Part shown: one piece after another, positions 42,446 to 52,308 of the stretch
Position numbering within the stretch: the first letter of the stretch is position 1
Layout of the letters: each line of letters starts with the position of its first letter
Assembly (NCBI GenBank): GCA_018402075.1
Contig: JAGYJP010000001.1
Coordinates: 558,001-622,000, forward strand
DNA from: Candidatus Nanopelagicales bacterium
Lineage (GTDB): Bacteria > Actinomycetota > Actinomycetes > S36-B12
Reading direction: 5' to 3'
DNA length: 64,000 nt
Notes under the pieces: generated by a model
What the model was told of the DNA's origin: nothing
Databases searched by the model: none
The model's input: only the letters and a program-made list of their open reading frames with translations
Translations under genes and position numbers: made by a program

Positions 42446-44104
42446 GTGAGCCAATTTTTCTATCAGGAAATGCTTCCCTTAGGCGAGGACACCACGGAGT
42501 ATCGACTCCTTTCCACAGAAGGAATCGACACTATTCAATTAGGTGATCGCGAATTTCTCACAGTTGAGCCGAGTGCTCTGACCGATCTCACATACACCGC
42601 CATGCGGGACATCTCTCACCTGCTGCGACCAGCCCACTTGGCTCAGCTTCGCATGATCATTGATGATCCTGAATCCAGCCCCAATGACAGATTCGTGGCA
42701 CTGGACCTACTGAAAAATGCAAACATTTCCGCAGGCGGAGTGCTTCCCATGTGTCAGGACACCGGAACTGCGATCATCATGGGAAAACGTGGCCAAAATG
42801 TACTCACCAGCGGCAACGACTCTGAAGATATTTCACGAGGCGTATACAACGCGTTCACTCAACTCAATCTTCGTTATTCCCAACTCTCACCACTGTCCAT
42901 GTGGGAGGAACGAAATACCGGGACAAACCTCCCTGCCCAAATAGAACTGTATTCGAGCCCAGAGAAATCACTGTCATATGAATTCCTCTTTATGGCGAAA
43001 GGTGGAGGTAGCGCGAATAAGAGTTTTCTCTATCAAGAGACGACAGCTTTATTGAACCCGGCCAAATTCGAGGCATTCCTTGACGAGAAACTCCGAAGTC
43101 TTGGAACCGCGGCATGCCCTCCCTACCATCTTGCGATCGTTGTCGGTGGAACGAGCGCTGAATTCGCACTCAAGACAGCGAAACTTGCTTCAGCTCATTA
43201 TCTTGATGGATTGCCCGTTCATGGAACAGATCAAGGTCACGGTTACCGGGATTTAGCCATGGAGCAGGAAGTCCACCGCATGACGCAGAACTTTGGAATT
43301 GGTGCTCAATTTGGTGGCAAATACTTCTGTCATGATGTGCGCGTTATTCGCTTGCCACGCCACGGCGCCTCTCTTCCCGTTGCTATCGCAGTGTCTTGTT
43401 CAGCAGATCGGCAAGCAAAGGCAAAAATAACACCAAGTGGCATTTATCTCGAGCAACTGGAAACTGACCCTGCACATTTCCTTCCAGAGATCACCGAGGA
43501 ACACCTCGACGACGATGTTGTACATGTAGATCTAAATCGGCCCATGCATGAAGTGCGTCAGCAACTTAGTGAATTGCCCATTAGAACTCGAATTTCCCTC
43601 ACCGGTTCACTCATTGTTGCCCGTGACCTGGCTCATGCACGAATTAAGGCCGCACTTGATCGAGGTGAGCCCATGCCGCAATACCTGCAGGATCACGCCG
43701 TGTATTACGCCGGACCCGCAAAAACTCCCCATGGAATGGCTTCCGGGTCTTTCGGTCCGACAACGGCAGGACGCATGGACACATACGTGGATCAGTTTCA
43801 AAAGGCTGGTGGATCCCTCGTGATGTTGGCAAAGGGAAATCGCAGCAATGCCGTCACTCAAGCTTGCAAAGCTAATGGTGGGTTTTATCTCGGCTCCATC
43901 GGCGGCCCAGCAGCACGCCTCGCCCAGGACAACATCACAAAGGTCGAAGTATTGGATTTCCCCGAATTAGGCATGGAAGCTGTCTGGAAAATTGAGGTCA
44001 AAGATTTTCCCGCATTCGTTGTCGTGGACGACAAAGGAAATGACTTCTTCGCTGAAACGCTCAAGCCAATTGCGACGAGGATTCCGATTGGTCCGCCTCG
44101 GTAA
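42446..44104 (+). CDS. class I (Fe-S) fumarate hydratase
   Basis: 552 residues, both alpha and beta domains in one chain. The alpha part has a cluster cysteine in [17 protein letters not shown] and [13 protein letters not shown]; the beta part has [42 protein letters not shown] and [25 protein letters not shown]. It converts fumarate to malate and is oxygen-sensitive. Mycobacteria carry the unrelated class II fumC beside glpX, so this looks like replacement by a different enzyme class. 17 bases from amylosucrase. Confidence 0.93.
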   Translation: MSQFFYQEMLPLGEDTTEYRLLSTEGIDTIQLGDREFLTVEPSALTDLTYTAMRDISHLLRPAHLAQLRMIIDDPESSPNDRFVALDLLKNANISAGGVLPMCQDTGTAIIMGKRGQNVLTSGNDSEDISRGVYNAFTQLNLRYSQLSPLSMWEERNTGTNLPAQIELYSSPEKSLSYEFLFMAKGGGSANKSFLYQETTALLNPAKFEAFLDEKLRSLGTAACPPYHLAIVVGGTSAEFALKTAKLASAHYLDGLPVHGTDQGHGYRDLAMEQEVHRMTQNFGIGAQFGGKYFCHDVRVIRLPRHGASLPVAIAVSCSADRQAKAKITPSGIYLEQLETDPAHFLPEITEEHLDDDVVHVDLNRPMHEVRQQLSELPIRTRISLTGSLIVARDLAHARIKAALDRGEPMPQYLQDHAVYYAGPAKTPHGMASGSFGPTTAGRMDTYVDQFQKAGGSLVMLAKGNRSNAVTQACKANGGFYLGSIGGPAARLAQDNITKVEVLDFPELGMEAVWKIEVKDFPAFVVVDDKGNDFFAETLKPIATRIPIGPPR

Positions 44105-44134
44105 TCACTGAGTTTTGACCCAGGAGGTGCACTC

Positions 44135-44734
44135 CTAGCAGGCGCGTGATCCGCCACGCCAATGACGTGATCCGCTTCCCTTGGCCCAAATGGTCCAGAA
44201 TGCCCGATCCTGCCAATAGCGGTTCCACTGGTTCATAGGCTTTTTACGCAGTTCTTGAACCAGATCGACGCCCGCTTCACCCATTTCCTTTCTGACTTCA
44301 GGTTGCATCATCCACGAGGCGCCGCGAGCCAGAGCATTGGAAAATTGATACGTACCACGGTAGATACCACCGGCACTCACCGCCTTGTAATTGTGATGTG
44401 CCTCCCGTTTCGCAATGCATCTGCGACGATCTTCTTTAGCAGGCATAAACCACTTACCCCGGTACAAACTGGGTTTGAATCCTTTAAGGTCATTTGAGTC
44501 TTCCGAGCCAAAAGCATGGGCTGTTTCAATGGCTATTCGGAGTTGACGATCATTGTCGTCGCCACCTTCAGCCTCACCAAATTCCTCGTTACCTGCATCG
44601 CCCTCGGGAATCACTTCTTCTACTGCGACTTCGGCAGTTGGATCGAACTCATTGGCGGTCGCCGAGAAAGTCGCCGCACCGGTCACTGAAACAGCCAGAG
44701 CCCCCACCAGAGATAGGGCGAGCACCCGCCGCAT
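44135..44734 (-). CDS. secreted transglycosylase-like (Rpf-fold) protein
   Basis: About 199 residues. Signal peptide MRRVLALSLVGALAVSVTGAATFSATA, an acidic linker rich in E, D and G, and a C-terminal domain with CIAKREAHHNYKAVSAGGIYRGTYQFSNALARGASWM, which resembles transglycosylase/resuscitation-promoting-factor cores; the Glu in KREAHHN would be the catalytic acid. It would cut peptidoglycan outside the cell. Start uncertain: TTG 44752 follows GGAGGTGGAG, while ATG 44734 begins the signal peptide. The 220-base leader contains a CCGTG/CACGG hairpin and a GGGT/ACCC hairpin. Confidence 0.7.
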   Translation of the reverse strand: MRRVLALSLVGALAVSVTGAATFSATANEFDPTAEVAVEEVIPEGDAGNEEFGEAEGGDDNDRQLRIAIETAHAFGSEDSNDLKGFKPSLYRGKWFMPAKEDRRRCIAKREAHHNYKAVSAGGIYRGTYQFSNALARGASWMMQPEVRKEMGEAGVDLVQELRKKPMNQWNRYWQDRAFWTIWAKGSGSRHWRGGSRAC

Positions 44735-44954
44735 GAATAATCGCAACAACAACTCCACCTCCAGCACTCTGGGCGACCCGGGTCAGTTAACCCGCGTCCT
44801 ACCGTGCCTCAAAGACACGGAATTGTCACATTGTTCGACGGTGGCGCTGCTCACTCTAGCCCGCAAATCCGAGCTCGGACCTCAACCTTATGGGGGAATA
44901 ACCAGTTCTTGGGATAAAAATGTGATCTAGGTCATAAATAATAAGATGTCTGAT
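44735..44954 (-). other. structured 220-base region upstream of the transglycosylase gene
   Basis: No gene. On the minus strand it can form a 7-bp hairpin built on CCGTG/CACGG (near 44805-44823) and a GGGT-TAACTG-ACCC hairpin (near 44782-44795) just before the ribosome site. Cell-wall hydrolase genes in actinobacteria often carry leader riboswitches, but I see no match to the c-di-AMP (ydaO) consensus. Confidence 0.3.
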
Positions 44955-46253
44955 TTACCCGATTCCGTCTTCAAGTAGGTCGGTGACCAAGGCGGCAATT
45001 TCGGAGCGCTCGCTGCGTGTCAAGGTGACATGGGCAAATAGTGGGTGGCCTTTTAACTTCTCCACAACGGCCACCACACCATCGAAGCGACCAACCCGAA
45101 GATTGTCCCGCTGGGCAATGTCATGGGTGAGCACCACCCGTGAGTCCGTTCCGATTCTAGAAAGAACGGTCAGCAGAACGTTGCGCTCAAGTGATTGCGC
45201 TTCTTCCACAATCACGAAGGCATCGTGCAGACTCCGGCCTCGAATGTGGGTCAATGGGAGAACTTCCAGCATTCCACGATCCGTTATTTCATCGACAACT
45301 TCTTGGGTTGCAATTGCCCCCAATGTGTCATAGACAGCTTGACCCCAGGGAGACATTTTCTCATTCTCGGATCCCGGTAGGTAGCCAAGTTCTTGGCCAC
45401 CAACGGCGTAGAGAGGTCTAAAGACAATCACCTTGCGATGCGCTCTTCTTTCCATAACCGACTCCAGCCCCGCACACAACGCCAAGGCGCTTTTTCCTGT
45501 GCCAGCTCGCCCACCAAGGGAAACAATTCCAATTTCGGGATCAAGAAGAATATCCAATGCGATTCTTTGCTCGGCACTTCTGCCGTGTAATCCGAATGCT
45601 TCACGATCGCCCTTGACCAGGCGAATTTTTTTGTCTGCGGTCACGCGACCCAGCGCACTACCTCGGTCACTGAGGAGAACTAGACCGCAGTGGCATGGGT
45701 GATCAAATCCAGCGTCATGTTCAATTACTCCTTCTTCATAAAGCGCATCAAGGTCCGCCACATTGATTTCTACTTCAGCCATTCCGGTGTACCCAGATTC
45801 AATAACGAGTTCGGCTCGATACTCCTCTGCTTGGAGGCCGACCGAGCTAGCTTTCACCCGCATGGGAAGGTCTTTGCTCACCAAAATGACGTTGGCGCCT
45901 TCGACATCTAGATTTTTTGCAAGGGCAAGTATCCGAGTGTCATTGTCACCTAGCCGTAAACCACTCGGTAATACGTCCACATTCGAATGGTTGAGTTCAA
46001 TCCGCAAAGTTCCACCCGAGTCACCTAACGGAATAGGTGCATCGAGCCTGCCATTTTCCACGCGCAGGTCATCGAGAAGGCGCAGTGCTTGCCGTGCAAA
46101 GTAACCCAACTCTGGATGACTGCGCTTGGCCTCTAATTCGGTCACCACTACAACAGGGAGTACCACGTCGTGCTCATGGAACCTGAATAACGCCTTGGGA
46201 TCGGACAATAGAACGGAAGTATCAATGACATATGTCCGTCGGGAATCAGGCAC
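44955..46253 (-). CDS. phoH2: PhoH2: PIN-domain plus PhoH ATPase
   Basis: 432 residues. An N-terminal PIN RNase domain (about 1-150; [33 protein letters not shown] acidic residues) joined to a PhoH P-loop helicase-like ATPase ([31 protein letters not shown]). PhoH2 of mycobacteria couples RNA unwinding with RNase activity. GTG 46253 with AGGAG 7 bases upstream is preferred to GTG 46268. It is the last large gene of the minus-strand block that begins with uppS. Confidence 0.93.
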   Translation of the reverse strand: MPDSRRTYVIDTSVLLSDPKALFRFHEHDVVLPVVVVTELEAKRSHPELGYFARQALRLLDDLRVENGRLDAPIPLGDSGGTLRIELNHSNVDVLPSGLRLGDNDTRILALAKNLDVEGANVILVSKDLPMRVKASSVGLQAEEYRAELVIESGYTGMAEVEINVADLDALYEEGVIEHDAGFDHPCHCGLVLLSDRGSALGRVTADKKIRLVKGDREAFGLHGRSAEQRIALDILLDPEIGIVSLGGRAGTGKSALALCAGLESVMERRAHRKVIVFRPLYAVGGQELGYLPGSENEKMSPWGQAVYDTLGAIATQEVVDEITDRGMLEVLPLTHIRGRSLHDAFVIVEEAQSLERNVLLTVLSRIGTDSRVVLTHDIAQRDNLRVGRFDGVVAVVEKLKGHPLFAHVTLTRSERSEIAALVTDLLEDGIG

Positions 46254-46338
46254 GCAGTGTCTCCTCACTGCCCAACAAGTCCCTCGAGAGCCTGATGGGC
46301 ATCAACGATTAGATAAGGGGAACGCTATGGCTCATGGG

Positions 46339-47106
46339 TCACGCAGCGGACTCGACACGCCGCGATGCAATCGCAATAACACAAACGGCGATCGCGCAGA
46401 TAGCCGCAATCACACCCCGATCTAGCGGTACCAGTGATGCACAAGCCGCTCCCAAAGTCCACGCCAATGGAAACCAGAAGACTGCCTTGAGTTTGGTCAC
46501 CCATGCCCTGTTCTTGGTAAACACACTCGCGACAGAAAATCGCACCGTATCAATGAATGGGCCAGTCCCCGCAATGATTTGTGCTCGAGCAGTTCCTACC
46601 ATGATGAAGATCGTTCCCAAAACAGCAAGTGCCATGGCAGAAGAACCAACAGACGCTGCGGCAGCCCACCAAGGAGCAGTTCCTATTTTCAGTTCACCCG
46701 CCGTTAACTCACGTAATGGCTGGGACAGGCTTAACCCTGTCAAAGCGGTGACAATCAATAGAAATGCCGACACATAAAGGAGTGCCCGTGAACCAGAGGG
46801 TTTGGCAAAAAAGGGAATCCAGAGACGCACAAGAATGACAACAGTGATTCCAACTGCACAGCCAATCAAGGAGAACAGTGAGAGTAGTGCGAGTGCAGGA
46901 TCCGTGGTGAGCCTTTCCCAGACGAGGACAAGGTTTCCTGCCTGATTTGCGGTGAATACACCATACTGTCGAAAATCAACTGCATCCATTGCTCCCGCAA
47001 TACCGGCAAGGAGCACGATCATGAAAAGAGGTTTGGTAAGCGAAGTATCCGCATTTGCCTCAAGATCAGAAGCTTCAGGCATGCTGGGTATGTCGGGTTG
47101 GTTCAT
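46339..47106 (-). CDS. DUF1275 (YoaK-like) membrane protein
   Basis: 255 residues, about six membrane helices. The family signature is GIAGAMDAVDFRQYGVFTANQAGNLVLVW near the N-terminus. Function unknown; transport has been suggested for the family. Its ATG overlaps the stop of the prenyl synthase gene by 4 bases, so the two are translationally coupled. Confidence 0.8.
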   Translation of the reverse strand: MNQPDIPSMPEASDLEANADTSLTKPLFMIVLLAGIAGAMDAVDFRQYGVFTANQAGNLVLVWERLTTDPALALLSLFSLIGCAVGITVVILVRLWIPFFAKPSGSRALLYVSAFLLIVTALTGLSLSQPLRELTAGELKIGTAPWWAAAASVGSSAMALAVLGTIFIMVGTARAQIIAGTGPFIDTVRFSVASVFTKNRAWVTKLKAVFWFPLAWTLGAACASLVPLDRGVIAAICAIAVCVIAIASRRVESAA

Positions 47107-47864
47107 GCTCCGTAGCGACGATTTCGCTCGGCATAAGCTCGCACTGCACGCAGGAAGTCAACATGTCGAAAATCCGGCCAAAAAGCCTCGCAGAAATAAA
47201 ATTCCGAATGGGCACTCTGCCACAAGAGAAACCCTGACAATCGCTGTTCACCTGATGTTCGAATTACCAGATCCGGATCCGGCTGACCTTTCGTGTACAA
47301 ATGCTCGGCGATGTGCTCCACGTCGACAAACTGCGCGAGTTCATCCAAGGTTGTGCCTTGAGTGGCATGCTCCGCAAGCAGCGACTTTACGGCATCTACT
47401 ACTTCGCGGCGACCGCCGTAGCCCACCGCGATATTCACCAGTGAGCCGTCTACGTCAGCCGTTGCTTCTTCCGCTTCTTTTAGCACTGATGCTGTGTGCG
47501 AGGGGAGAAGGTCAAGCGCACCTACGGGGTGCAATCGCCACCGCCCCTTATTGACCAAGTTGCTAACAGTGGACTCAATGATGGCCATAAGTTGATCGAG
47601 TTCGGGCTCCGGCCGAGAGAGGTTGTCAGTTGACAGCAACCAGAGAGTGACAACTTCAACCCCTGCTTCATCGCACCACCCAAGAAAATCAACAATCTTT
47701 TCCGCACCTGCCTGGTGCCCATGAGCCGATGGCGAACCTTGAGCAAATGCCCACCGACGATTCCCGTCGAGGATCACTCCCACGTGGCGGGGAATGCGGT
47801 CCTGCGGTATCTGAGCGGCTAGTTGGCGTTCATACACGCCATAGACCAGATCTTTGAGACCCAC
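47103..47864 (-). CDS. uppS: cis-prenyl diphosphate synthase (UppS/Rv1086-like)
   Basis: 253-residue cis-prenyltransferase making Z-polyprenyl diphosphates for cell-wall carrier lipid. Catalytic aspartate in HVGVILDGNRRWA, then WLLSTDNLSRPEPEL, GYGGRREVVDAV, LVIRTSGEQRLSGFLLWQSA and EFYFCEAFWPDF. It may make a short Z-farnesyl product, as Rv1086 does, or full undecaprenyl; the sequence alone does not settle chain length. GTG start with a GGCGGAG ribosome site. Confidence 0.93.
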   Translation of the reverse strand: MGLKDLVYGVYERQLAAQIPQDRIPRHVGVILDGNRRWAFAQGSPSAHGHQAGAEKIVDFLGWCDEAGVEVVTLWLLSTDNLSRPEPELDQLMAIIESTVSNLVNKGRWRLHPVGALDLLPSHTASVLKEAEEATADVDGSLVNIAVGYGGRREVVDAVKSLLAEHATQGTTLDELAQFVDVEHIAEHLYTKGQPDPDLVIRTSGEQRLSGFLLWQSAHSEFYFCEAFWPDFRHVDFLRAVRAYAERNRRYGA

Positions 47865-47977
47865 GCTCCGCCTTTCTCGGTGAGTGCCAAGCCAACCGGG
47901 TGAGGTTGGTCACTGCGTACCCGAGATTACTCCCCGCTGGCTTAAGTGGAGCCCAGTTGGGTCGAATTCCGTGTCGG

Positions 47978-49978
47978 TCAGTTCTGTCGCACCTTGAGGT
48001 AAGCACCAAGAATGGCGGGATCATCGGTCGGCAACTCACAGACATTGCCGCGGCACACTTGAGCCCCTGCTGGCAAGGATTCGTTCCATTGCATTTCAAC
48101 TGCGAGAGGAGACTGCATGGCAATGGCCATAAAATCTTGTCTGTTCCGCCCCGAGACAGTGACTTCAAAGGGACCCTGGACCACAGACCACAGGGCAACC
48201 AATCCCCAACCGACCGCCCTAGGGGCGCTACTGGCGACCGCCGGGAGAACGCCCAAGGCCTCCTGCGCCCTCACCATGGAAGTTTCGCTACCGGCATCCT
48301 GATGGGCCCCGAGCCTGACAAGAACATTGGCCAATGCAAACCAACCCGAAGGTTCGGCGTTGTCAGAGAAGTCACGTGGTCGGCGCACGAGTTTCTCGGA
48401 GTCATCGGCTGTGTCAAAGAAACCACCGCTTCCATCTGAAAAATGCTCAACTGCTGAGTGAGCAAGTAACTGTGCCTGTTCGAGCCAGCGCGCTTCTCCT
48501 GTCACGTTGTACAAAGAGATCAAGCCTTCTGCGAAATTTGCGTAATCATCAAGAACACCTGCATGGCGGCCTGCAGTTCCATGCAATGAGGTTCGAACAA
48601 GTGCAACGGCACGTGTGCTGTCGGTGATGCGCACAACATGAGTGGACAACAGATACTCGGCAGCGCACTTGGCGGTGTCGATCCATTTCTGTTGGTTGAA
48701 AATGGCTCCGGCCTCGGCTAATGCTGCGATAGCAAGCCCGTTCCACGAAACAATGACCTTGTCATCGCGCCCGGGGCGCACTCTCGCATCCTGGGCTGAG
48801 GCCAATAATGTCCTCGTTGAATGCCACTCATCCCAGTTCTCTGGATCCTTCAGCAATTGAAGCGTCGACGTCCCGTGCTCAAATGTGCCGTCTTCAGTTA
48901 CTGAAAGCAGTGTGGTGACGTCCTTTAATTGCTCTGGTGGAACTACTGCCGCGATCTCAGAAGGTGACCAGGCATAAAACTTTCCTTCTTCACCTTCACT
49001 GTCCGCATCTAGTGCCGAAGCAAACGCACCTTGATCGGTCATCAGTTCTGACTGAAGAAAGTCAATGCTTTCCGTGACTACACGCTGTGCCAATGGATTG
49101 CCCGTGAGCCTCCACCAATGGGCATAAACCCGAATAAGTAATGCATTGTCATAAAGCATTTTTTCGAAGTGCGGGACAACCCATTGGGCATCAACGCTGT
49201 ATCGAGCGAATCCACCTCGTAATTGATCATAAATACCCCCACGCGCCATGGAATCTAGGGTTTTACCGGCCATTTGCAGGGCACTGTCACCCACCTCTGG
49301 GTCGAGTGACATGCGAAGTAAAAACTCAAGAACCATGGACGGCGGAAACTTCGGAGCTCCCCCAAATCCACCGTAACGTGGGTCAAAACCTGCCTCGAGT
49401 GCGCGAACACTGTCCCGAAGTGTTGACTGAATGTCTTCTAATGTCAACTCTGAGATATCCGCGGTGGACGGAGATACCTTCCGTCGATTCAACGCTTCAA
49501 TGATGCGCTGTCCTGCATCCTGCACCTCGGATCGACGTTGCTTCCAAGTTTCAGATATTGATACAAGCAGTTGACCGAAACTAGGTGAACCGTGTCGTGG
49601 CTGCGGAGGGAAGTATGTACCCGCATAAAACGGCTTACCATCAGCATCCATGAAAACGGACATAGGCCACCCACCATGACCGGTCAATGCGACTGTTGCC
49701 TCCATATAGATGGCATCAATATCTGGTCGTTCCTCACGATCTACTTTGATACTGACAAAGTTGGCATTCACATAGTCGGCAATCTCTTGATTCTCAAAAG
49801 ATTCGTGGGCCATGACGTGACACCAGTGGCACGCGGAGTAACCGATACTCAGAAAAATTGGGACATTACGTTCACGGGCCTCCTCAAAAGCTTCTGGGCT
49901 CCACTCCCACCAGTTAACCGGGTTATCCGCGTGCTGAAGGAGATATGGGCTTGAGGAATTCGTTAGACGATTGGCCAC
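47978..49978 (-). CDS. DUF255 thioredoxin-fold / glucosidase-like protein (YyaL, Rv1084-like)
   Basis: 666 residues. The N-terminal thioredoxin-like DUF255 domain opens [24 protein letters not shown] and has the redox pair in [17 protein letters not shown]; the remaining part is an alpha/alpha toroid ([33 protein letters not shown]). Related to human SPATA20; biochemical role unknown. GTG start with AAGGAG upstream. About 110 gene-free bases separate it from the downstream uppS start. Confidence 0.93.
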   Translation of the reverse strand: MANRLTNSSSPYLLQHADNPVNWWEWSPEAFEEARERNVPIFLSIGYSACHWCHVMAHESFENQEIADYVNANFVSIKVDREERPDIDAIYMEATVALTGHGGWPMSVFMDADGKPFYAGTYFPPQPRHGSPSFGQLLVSISETWKQRRSEVQDAGQRIIEALNRRKVSPSTADISELTLEDIQSTLRDSVRALEAGFDPRYGGFGGAPKFPPSMVLEFLLRMSLDPEVGDSALQMAGKTLDSMARGGIYDQLRGGFARYSVDAQWVVPHFEKMLYDNALLIRVYAHWWRLTGNPLAQRVVTESIDFLQSELMTDQGAFASALDADSEGEEGKFYAWSPSEIAAVVPPEQLKDVTTLLSVTEDGTFEHGTSTLQLLKDPENWDEWHSTRTLLASAQDARVRPGRDDKVIVSWNGLAIAALAEAGAIFNQQKWIDTAKCAAEYLLSTHVVRITDSTRAVALVRTSLHGTAGRHAGVLDDYANFAEGLISLYNVTGEARWLEQAQLLAHSAVEHFSDGSGGFFDTADDSEKLVRRPRDFSDNAEPSGWFALANVLVRLGAHQDAGSETSMVRAQEALGVLPAVASSAPRAVGWGLVALWSVVQGPFEVTVSGRNRQDFMAIAMQSPLAVEMQWNESLPAGAQVCRGNVCELPTDDPAILGAYLKVRQN

Positions 49979-50057
49979 GCCCCCATTCTCCTTGGGAGTT
50001 CCTCATTATTCAAACTCACATTGCACCAAACACAAGTCACGCTAGTCACGAAGTGGA

Positions 50058-50063
50058 TATCCT
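50058..50063 (+). promoter_or_regulatory. leaderless -10 element of the UPF0114 gene
   Basis: TATCCT, six bases, then ATG at 50070. Confidence 0.6.
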
Positions 50064-50069
50064 CACGAC

Positions 50070-50552
50070 ATGCGTCGATTCATTGAGTTGTCACGATTCG
50101 TTGTTGCAATTCCGGCAATTGGATCAATCCTGGGAGCTTTCACGCTAATGGTGATTGGTACATGGGAGATTCTTCGATCCATTATTAAGCTTTTTGATAC
50201 ATCTGTCCCACTGAAGGAGACCGTTGTCACGATCCTCACCGCGGTCGACACCCTTCTCCTCGCCACGGTTTTGCTAGTTATCGGCTATGGCCTTTATGAA
50301 TTATTTGTTGATTCAAATGTGAAGCTTCCGCCATGGCTAGAAATTAATTCACTTGATGATCTGAAAGCCAAACTGATTGGAGTAGTTGTCGCAATTATTG
50401 CCGTAGTTTTCTTGGGTGAATTGGTTGACGCTTCAGATCCAAATGATGTCATGCTGATTGGTATTGGTACCGGAGCGGTCGTGCTCGGTCTCGCCGGGTT
50501 TTCTTTTGCAACGCGCAAAGAGGACAAACAGGTAAATAGACCTGGGCTCTAG
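50070..50552 (+). CDS. UPF0114 (YqhA-like) membrane protein
   Basis: 160 residues, four membrane helices (SRFVVAIPAIGSILGAFTLMVIG, VVTILTAVDTLLLATVLLVIGYGLYELFV, LIGVVVAIIAVVFLGELV, MLIGIGTGAVVLGLAGFSFA). The helix-2 block AVDTLLLATVLLVIGYGLYELF followed by LPPWLEINSLDDLKAKL identifies the family. Function unknown. A small membrane-protein gene follows 90 bases later. Confidence 0.85.
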   Translation: MRRFIELSRFVVAIPAIGSILGAFTLMVIGTWEILRSIIKLFDTSVPLKETVVTILTAVDTLLLATVLLVIGYGLYELFVDSNVKLPPWLEINSLDDLKAKLIGVVVAIIAVVFLGELVDASDPNDVMLIGIGTGAVVLGLAGFSFATRKEDKQVNRPGL

Positions 50553-50642
50553 GCGAAAGAGTTCCAATAATCATTACCCTGCGCAGCCCCTACATATCGT
50601 TTCATCTCTATGCTTGCACTAACACCCGTGAGGAGGTTACAC

Positions 50643-50810
50643 ATGTTTGAGCAAGCCAAAAACATGATGGATAACGCGATCAGCCACAACGATGCCTTGT
50701 CACAAATTGAAGGCCAGCGAGCACCTCAGCGTCCGTGGCGGCGGGCACTCAATATTGGCCTCTTGGTAGCAGCCATTGGCGTATTCATCGTGTTCCTCAT
50801 GAGCCGCTAA
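50643..50810 (+). CDS. 55-residue single-pass membrane protein
   Basis: Short protein: a helical polar part (MFEQAKNMMDNAISHNDAL), a basic stretch (QRPWRRA) and one membrane helix at the C-terminus (LNIGLLVAAIGVFIVFLMSR). GAGGAGG lies 6 bases before the ATG, one of the strongest ribosome sites here, which argues for a real gene. No family recognised. It ends tail to tail with the SPFH gene, with no gap. Confidence 0.6.
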   Translation: MFEQAKNMMDNAISHNDALSQIEGQRAPQRPWRRALNIGLLVAAIGVFIVFLMSR

Positions 50811-51719
50811 CTAGTCTCTGACAAAGCCCTTCTTGAGAGTCTCCATGGCTCCGGTAAGTTCACTGGGAATAACCCACACTTTGTTGGCGTCTCCCTGTGC
50901 AATGCCCGGAAGTGTTTCAAGGTACCTATGGGCAAGCGCGGCTGCTGTCGGATTGGCTTCATGAATGGCTGAGTAAACCTTCTCAAGGGCAACCGCTTCA
51001 CCTTCCGAGCGAATCACTTGGGCACGAGCTTCGGCATCCGCTCGCACAACTTCAGACTGAGCAAAACCTTCTGCTGTCAAAATCGCACTTTGTTTTTGAC
51101 CTTCTGCCAGCAAAATGGCACTCTGCTTGGCGCCCTCTGCCGTCAAAATTGCTGCACGACGCTCGCGTTCCGCCTTGAGTTGCTTCTCCATGGACTCTTG
51201 AACCGAGCGTGGCGGATCAATAGCCTTCAATTCAACTCGATTGACACGAATACCCCAACGACCTGTTGCTTCGTCAAGTACTCCGCGAAGTTGTCCATTA
51301 ATGGAATCACGTGAAGTCAACGTTGCCTCAAGATCCATGGAACCGATGACATTGCGCAACGTAGTGACGGTTAATTGCTCAATACCCAAAATAAAACTTG
51401 AGATTTCATAAGTTGCCGATTTCGGGTCGGTCACTTGGAAATACACAACCGTATCAATCGATACAACAAGATTGTCTTCGGTAATAACTGGCTGCGGCGG
51501 GAAAGATGCAACCTGCTCCCGCATATCAACCCGGTCACGAATCCGGTCAACAAATGGGACCAAGATCGTCAGACCAGGGTTGAGCGTGCGCTGATACCGG
51601 CCCAAACGCTCGATAATTGCGGTACTGGCTTGATTCACAATCACCACGGTGCGCGAGAGCAACAAAAGCAAGACCCCCAGTCCTACAACAATTCCGATCA
51701 CGAGTCCGATGAGATCCAT
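50811..51719 (-). CDS. SPFH/Band-7 (stomatin-like) membrane protein
   Basis: 302 residues: N-terminal membrane helix, SPFH domain (VVIVNQASTAIIERLGRYQRTLNPGLTILVPFVDRI), then a coiled coil with three near copies of an AILxAEGxxQS unit (TAEGAKQSAILLAEGQKQSAI, LTAEGFAQS), and a conserved C-terminus. It forms large membrane rings and microdomains. NfeD follows: the pair SPFH-NfeD is a classic operon, here with the NfeD gene upstream. AAGGAG ribosome site at good spacing. Confidence 0.93.
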   Translation of the reverse strand: MDLIGLVIGIVVGLGVLLLLLSRTVVIVNQASTAIIERLGRYQRTLNPGLTILVPFVDRIRDRVDMREQVASFPPQPVITEDNLVVSIDTVVYFQVTDPKSATYEISSFILGIEQLTVTTLRNVIGSMDLEATLTSRDSINGQLRGVLDEATGRWGIRVNRVELKAIDPPRSVQESMEKQLKAERERRAAILTAEGAKQSAILLAEGQKQSAILTAEGFAQSEVVRADAEARAQVIRSEGEAVALEKVYSAIHEANPTAAALAHRYLETLPGIAQGDANKVWVIPSELTGAMETLKKGFVRD

Positions 51720-51738
51720 TGCTACTCCTTCTAATCAA

Positions 51739-52173
51739 TTAGTCAATTGGGAAAACGAGGGCGGTTGCGCCGTCTATGCGAGAAACAGACACACGAGAGT
51801 TGTGGGAGACAGGCTCACTGGTGACATCTGGATCGAGGCGGGCACTCCAGATCTCGCCTTTGAGCCTTATTTGGCCTGATTCCATTGTGATGCCGGTTAA
51901 TGCCACTCCCTCGGCTCCAGGCAGTGCATCTACTCCCGTCCGCGTGGGAAGGGGTAACCGAGTGAAGTGTCGCTTGGCGAAAGGTCGAGCTACAAGAATT
52001 CCCGCTACGGTGACGCCCCCCATGGTTAAAGCCTGCACAAGTGGAGGGGCGCCAAATGCACCCACACCTAATCCGGCAAGTGCTCCCACTGATACGAGAG
52101 CAAAATACAAGGTTCCGGTCAGCAGTTCGACGCCCAAGGCCACAGCCGCGATCACACCCCACAACCAGAGCAC
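51739..52173 (-). CDS. NfeD-like membrane protein
   Basis: 144 residues: membrane helices (LWLWGVIAAVALGVELLTGTLYFALVSVGALAGLG, LVQALTMGGVTVAGILVA) and a C-terminal OB fold (LPGAEGVALTGITMESGQIRLKGEIWSARL). NfeD proteins work with SPFH partners in membrane quality control. GTG 52173 is chosen because AGGAGGT sits 6 bases upstream; a longer frame to 52260 lacks support. 19 bases upstream of the SPFH gene. Confidence 0.85.
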   Translation of the reverse strand: MLWLWGVIAAVALGVELLTGTLYFALVSVGALAGLGVGAFGAPPLVQALTMGGVTVAGILVARPFAKRHFTRLPLPTRTGVDALPGAEGVALTGITMESGQIRLKGEIWSARLDPDVTSEPVSHNSRVSVSRIDGATALVFPID

Positions 52174-52296
52174 GTGACCACCTCCTGCGACCCGAATGCT
52201 GTATCTGCTTTGGGTTAGTGATGCCACTCTAACCCGAAAAATCTCATGGGGCACAGGCACGCATAGTTTTCGCCGGTTGAGGGATTTCCTGAGTAC

Positions 52297-52302
52297 TACC
52301 CT
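52297..52302 (+). promoter_or_regulatory. leaderless -10 element of ung
   Basis: TACCCT, six bases, then GTG at 52309. Confidence 0.6.
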
Positions 52303-52308
52303 GAACCT

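Noticed and set aside
44122..44136. AGGAG/CTCCT hairpin between fumarase and transglycosylase genes as a terminator
   Set aside because: A five-base stem with no T-run on either side; too weak to call.
44768..44954. Possible c-di-AMP (ydaO) riboswitch before the transglycosylase-like gene
   Set aside because: The context fits and hairpins exist, but the conserved ydaO core sequences are not found on the minus strand.
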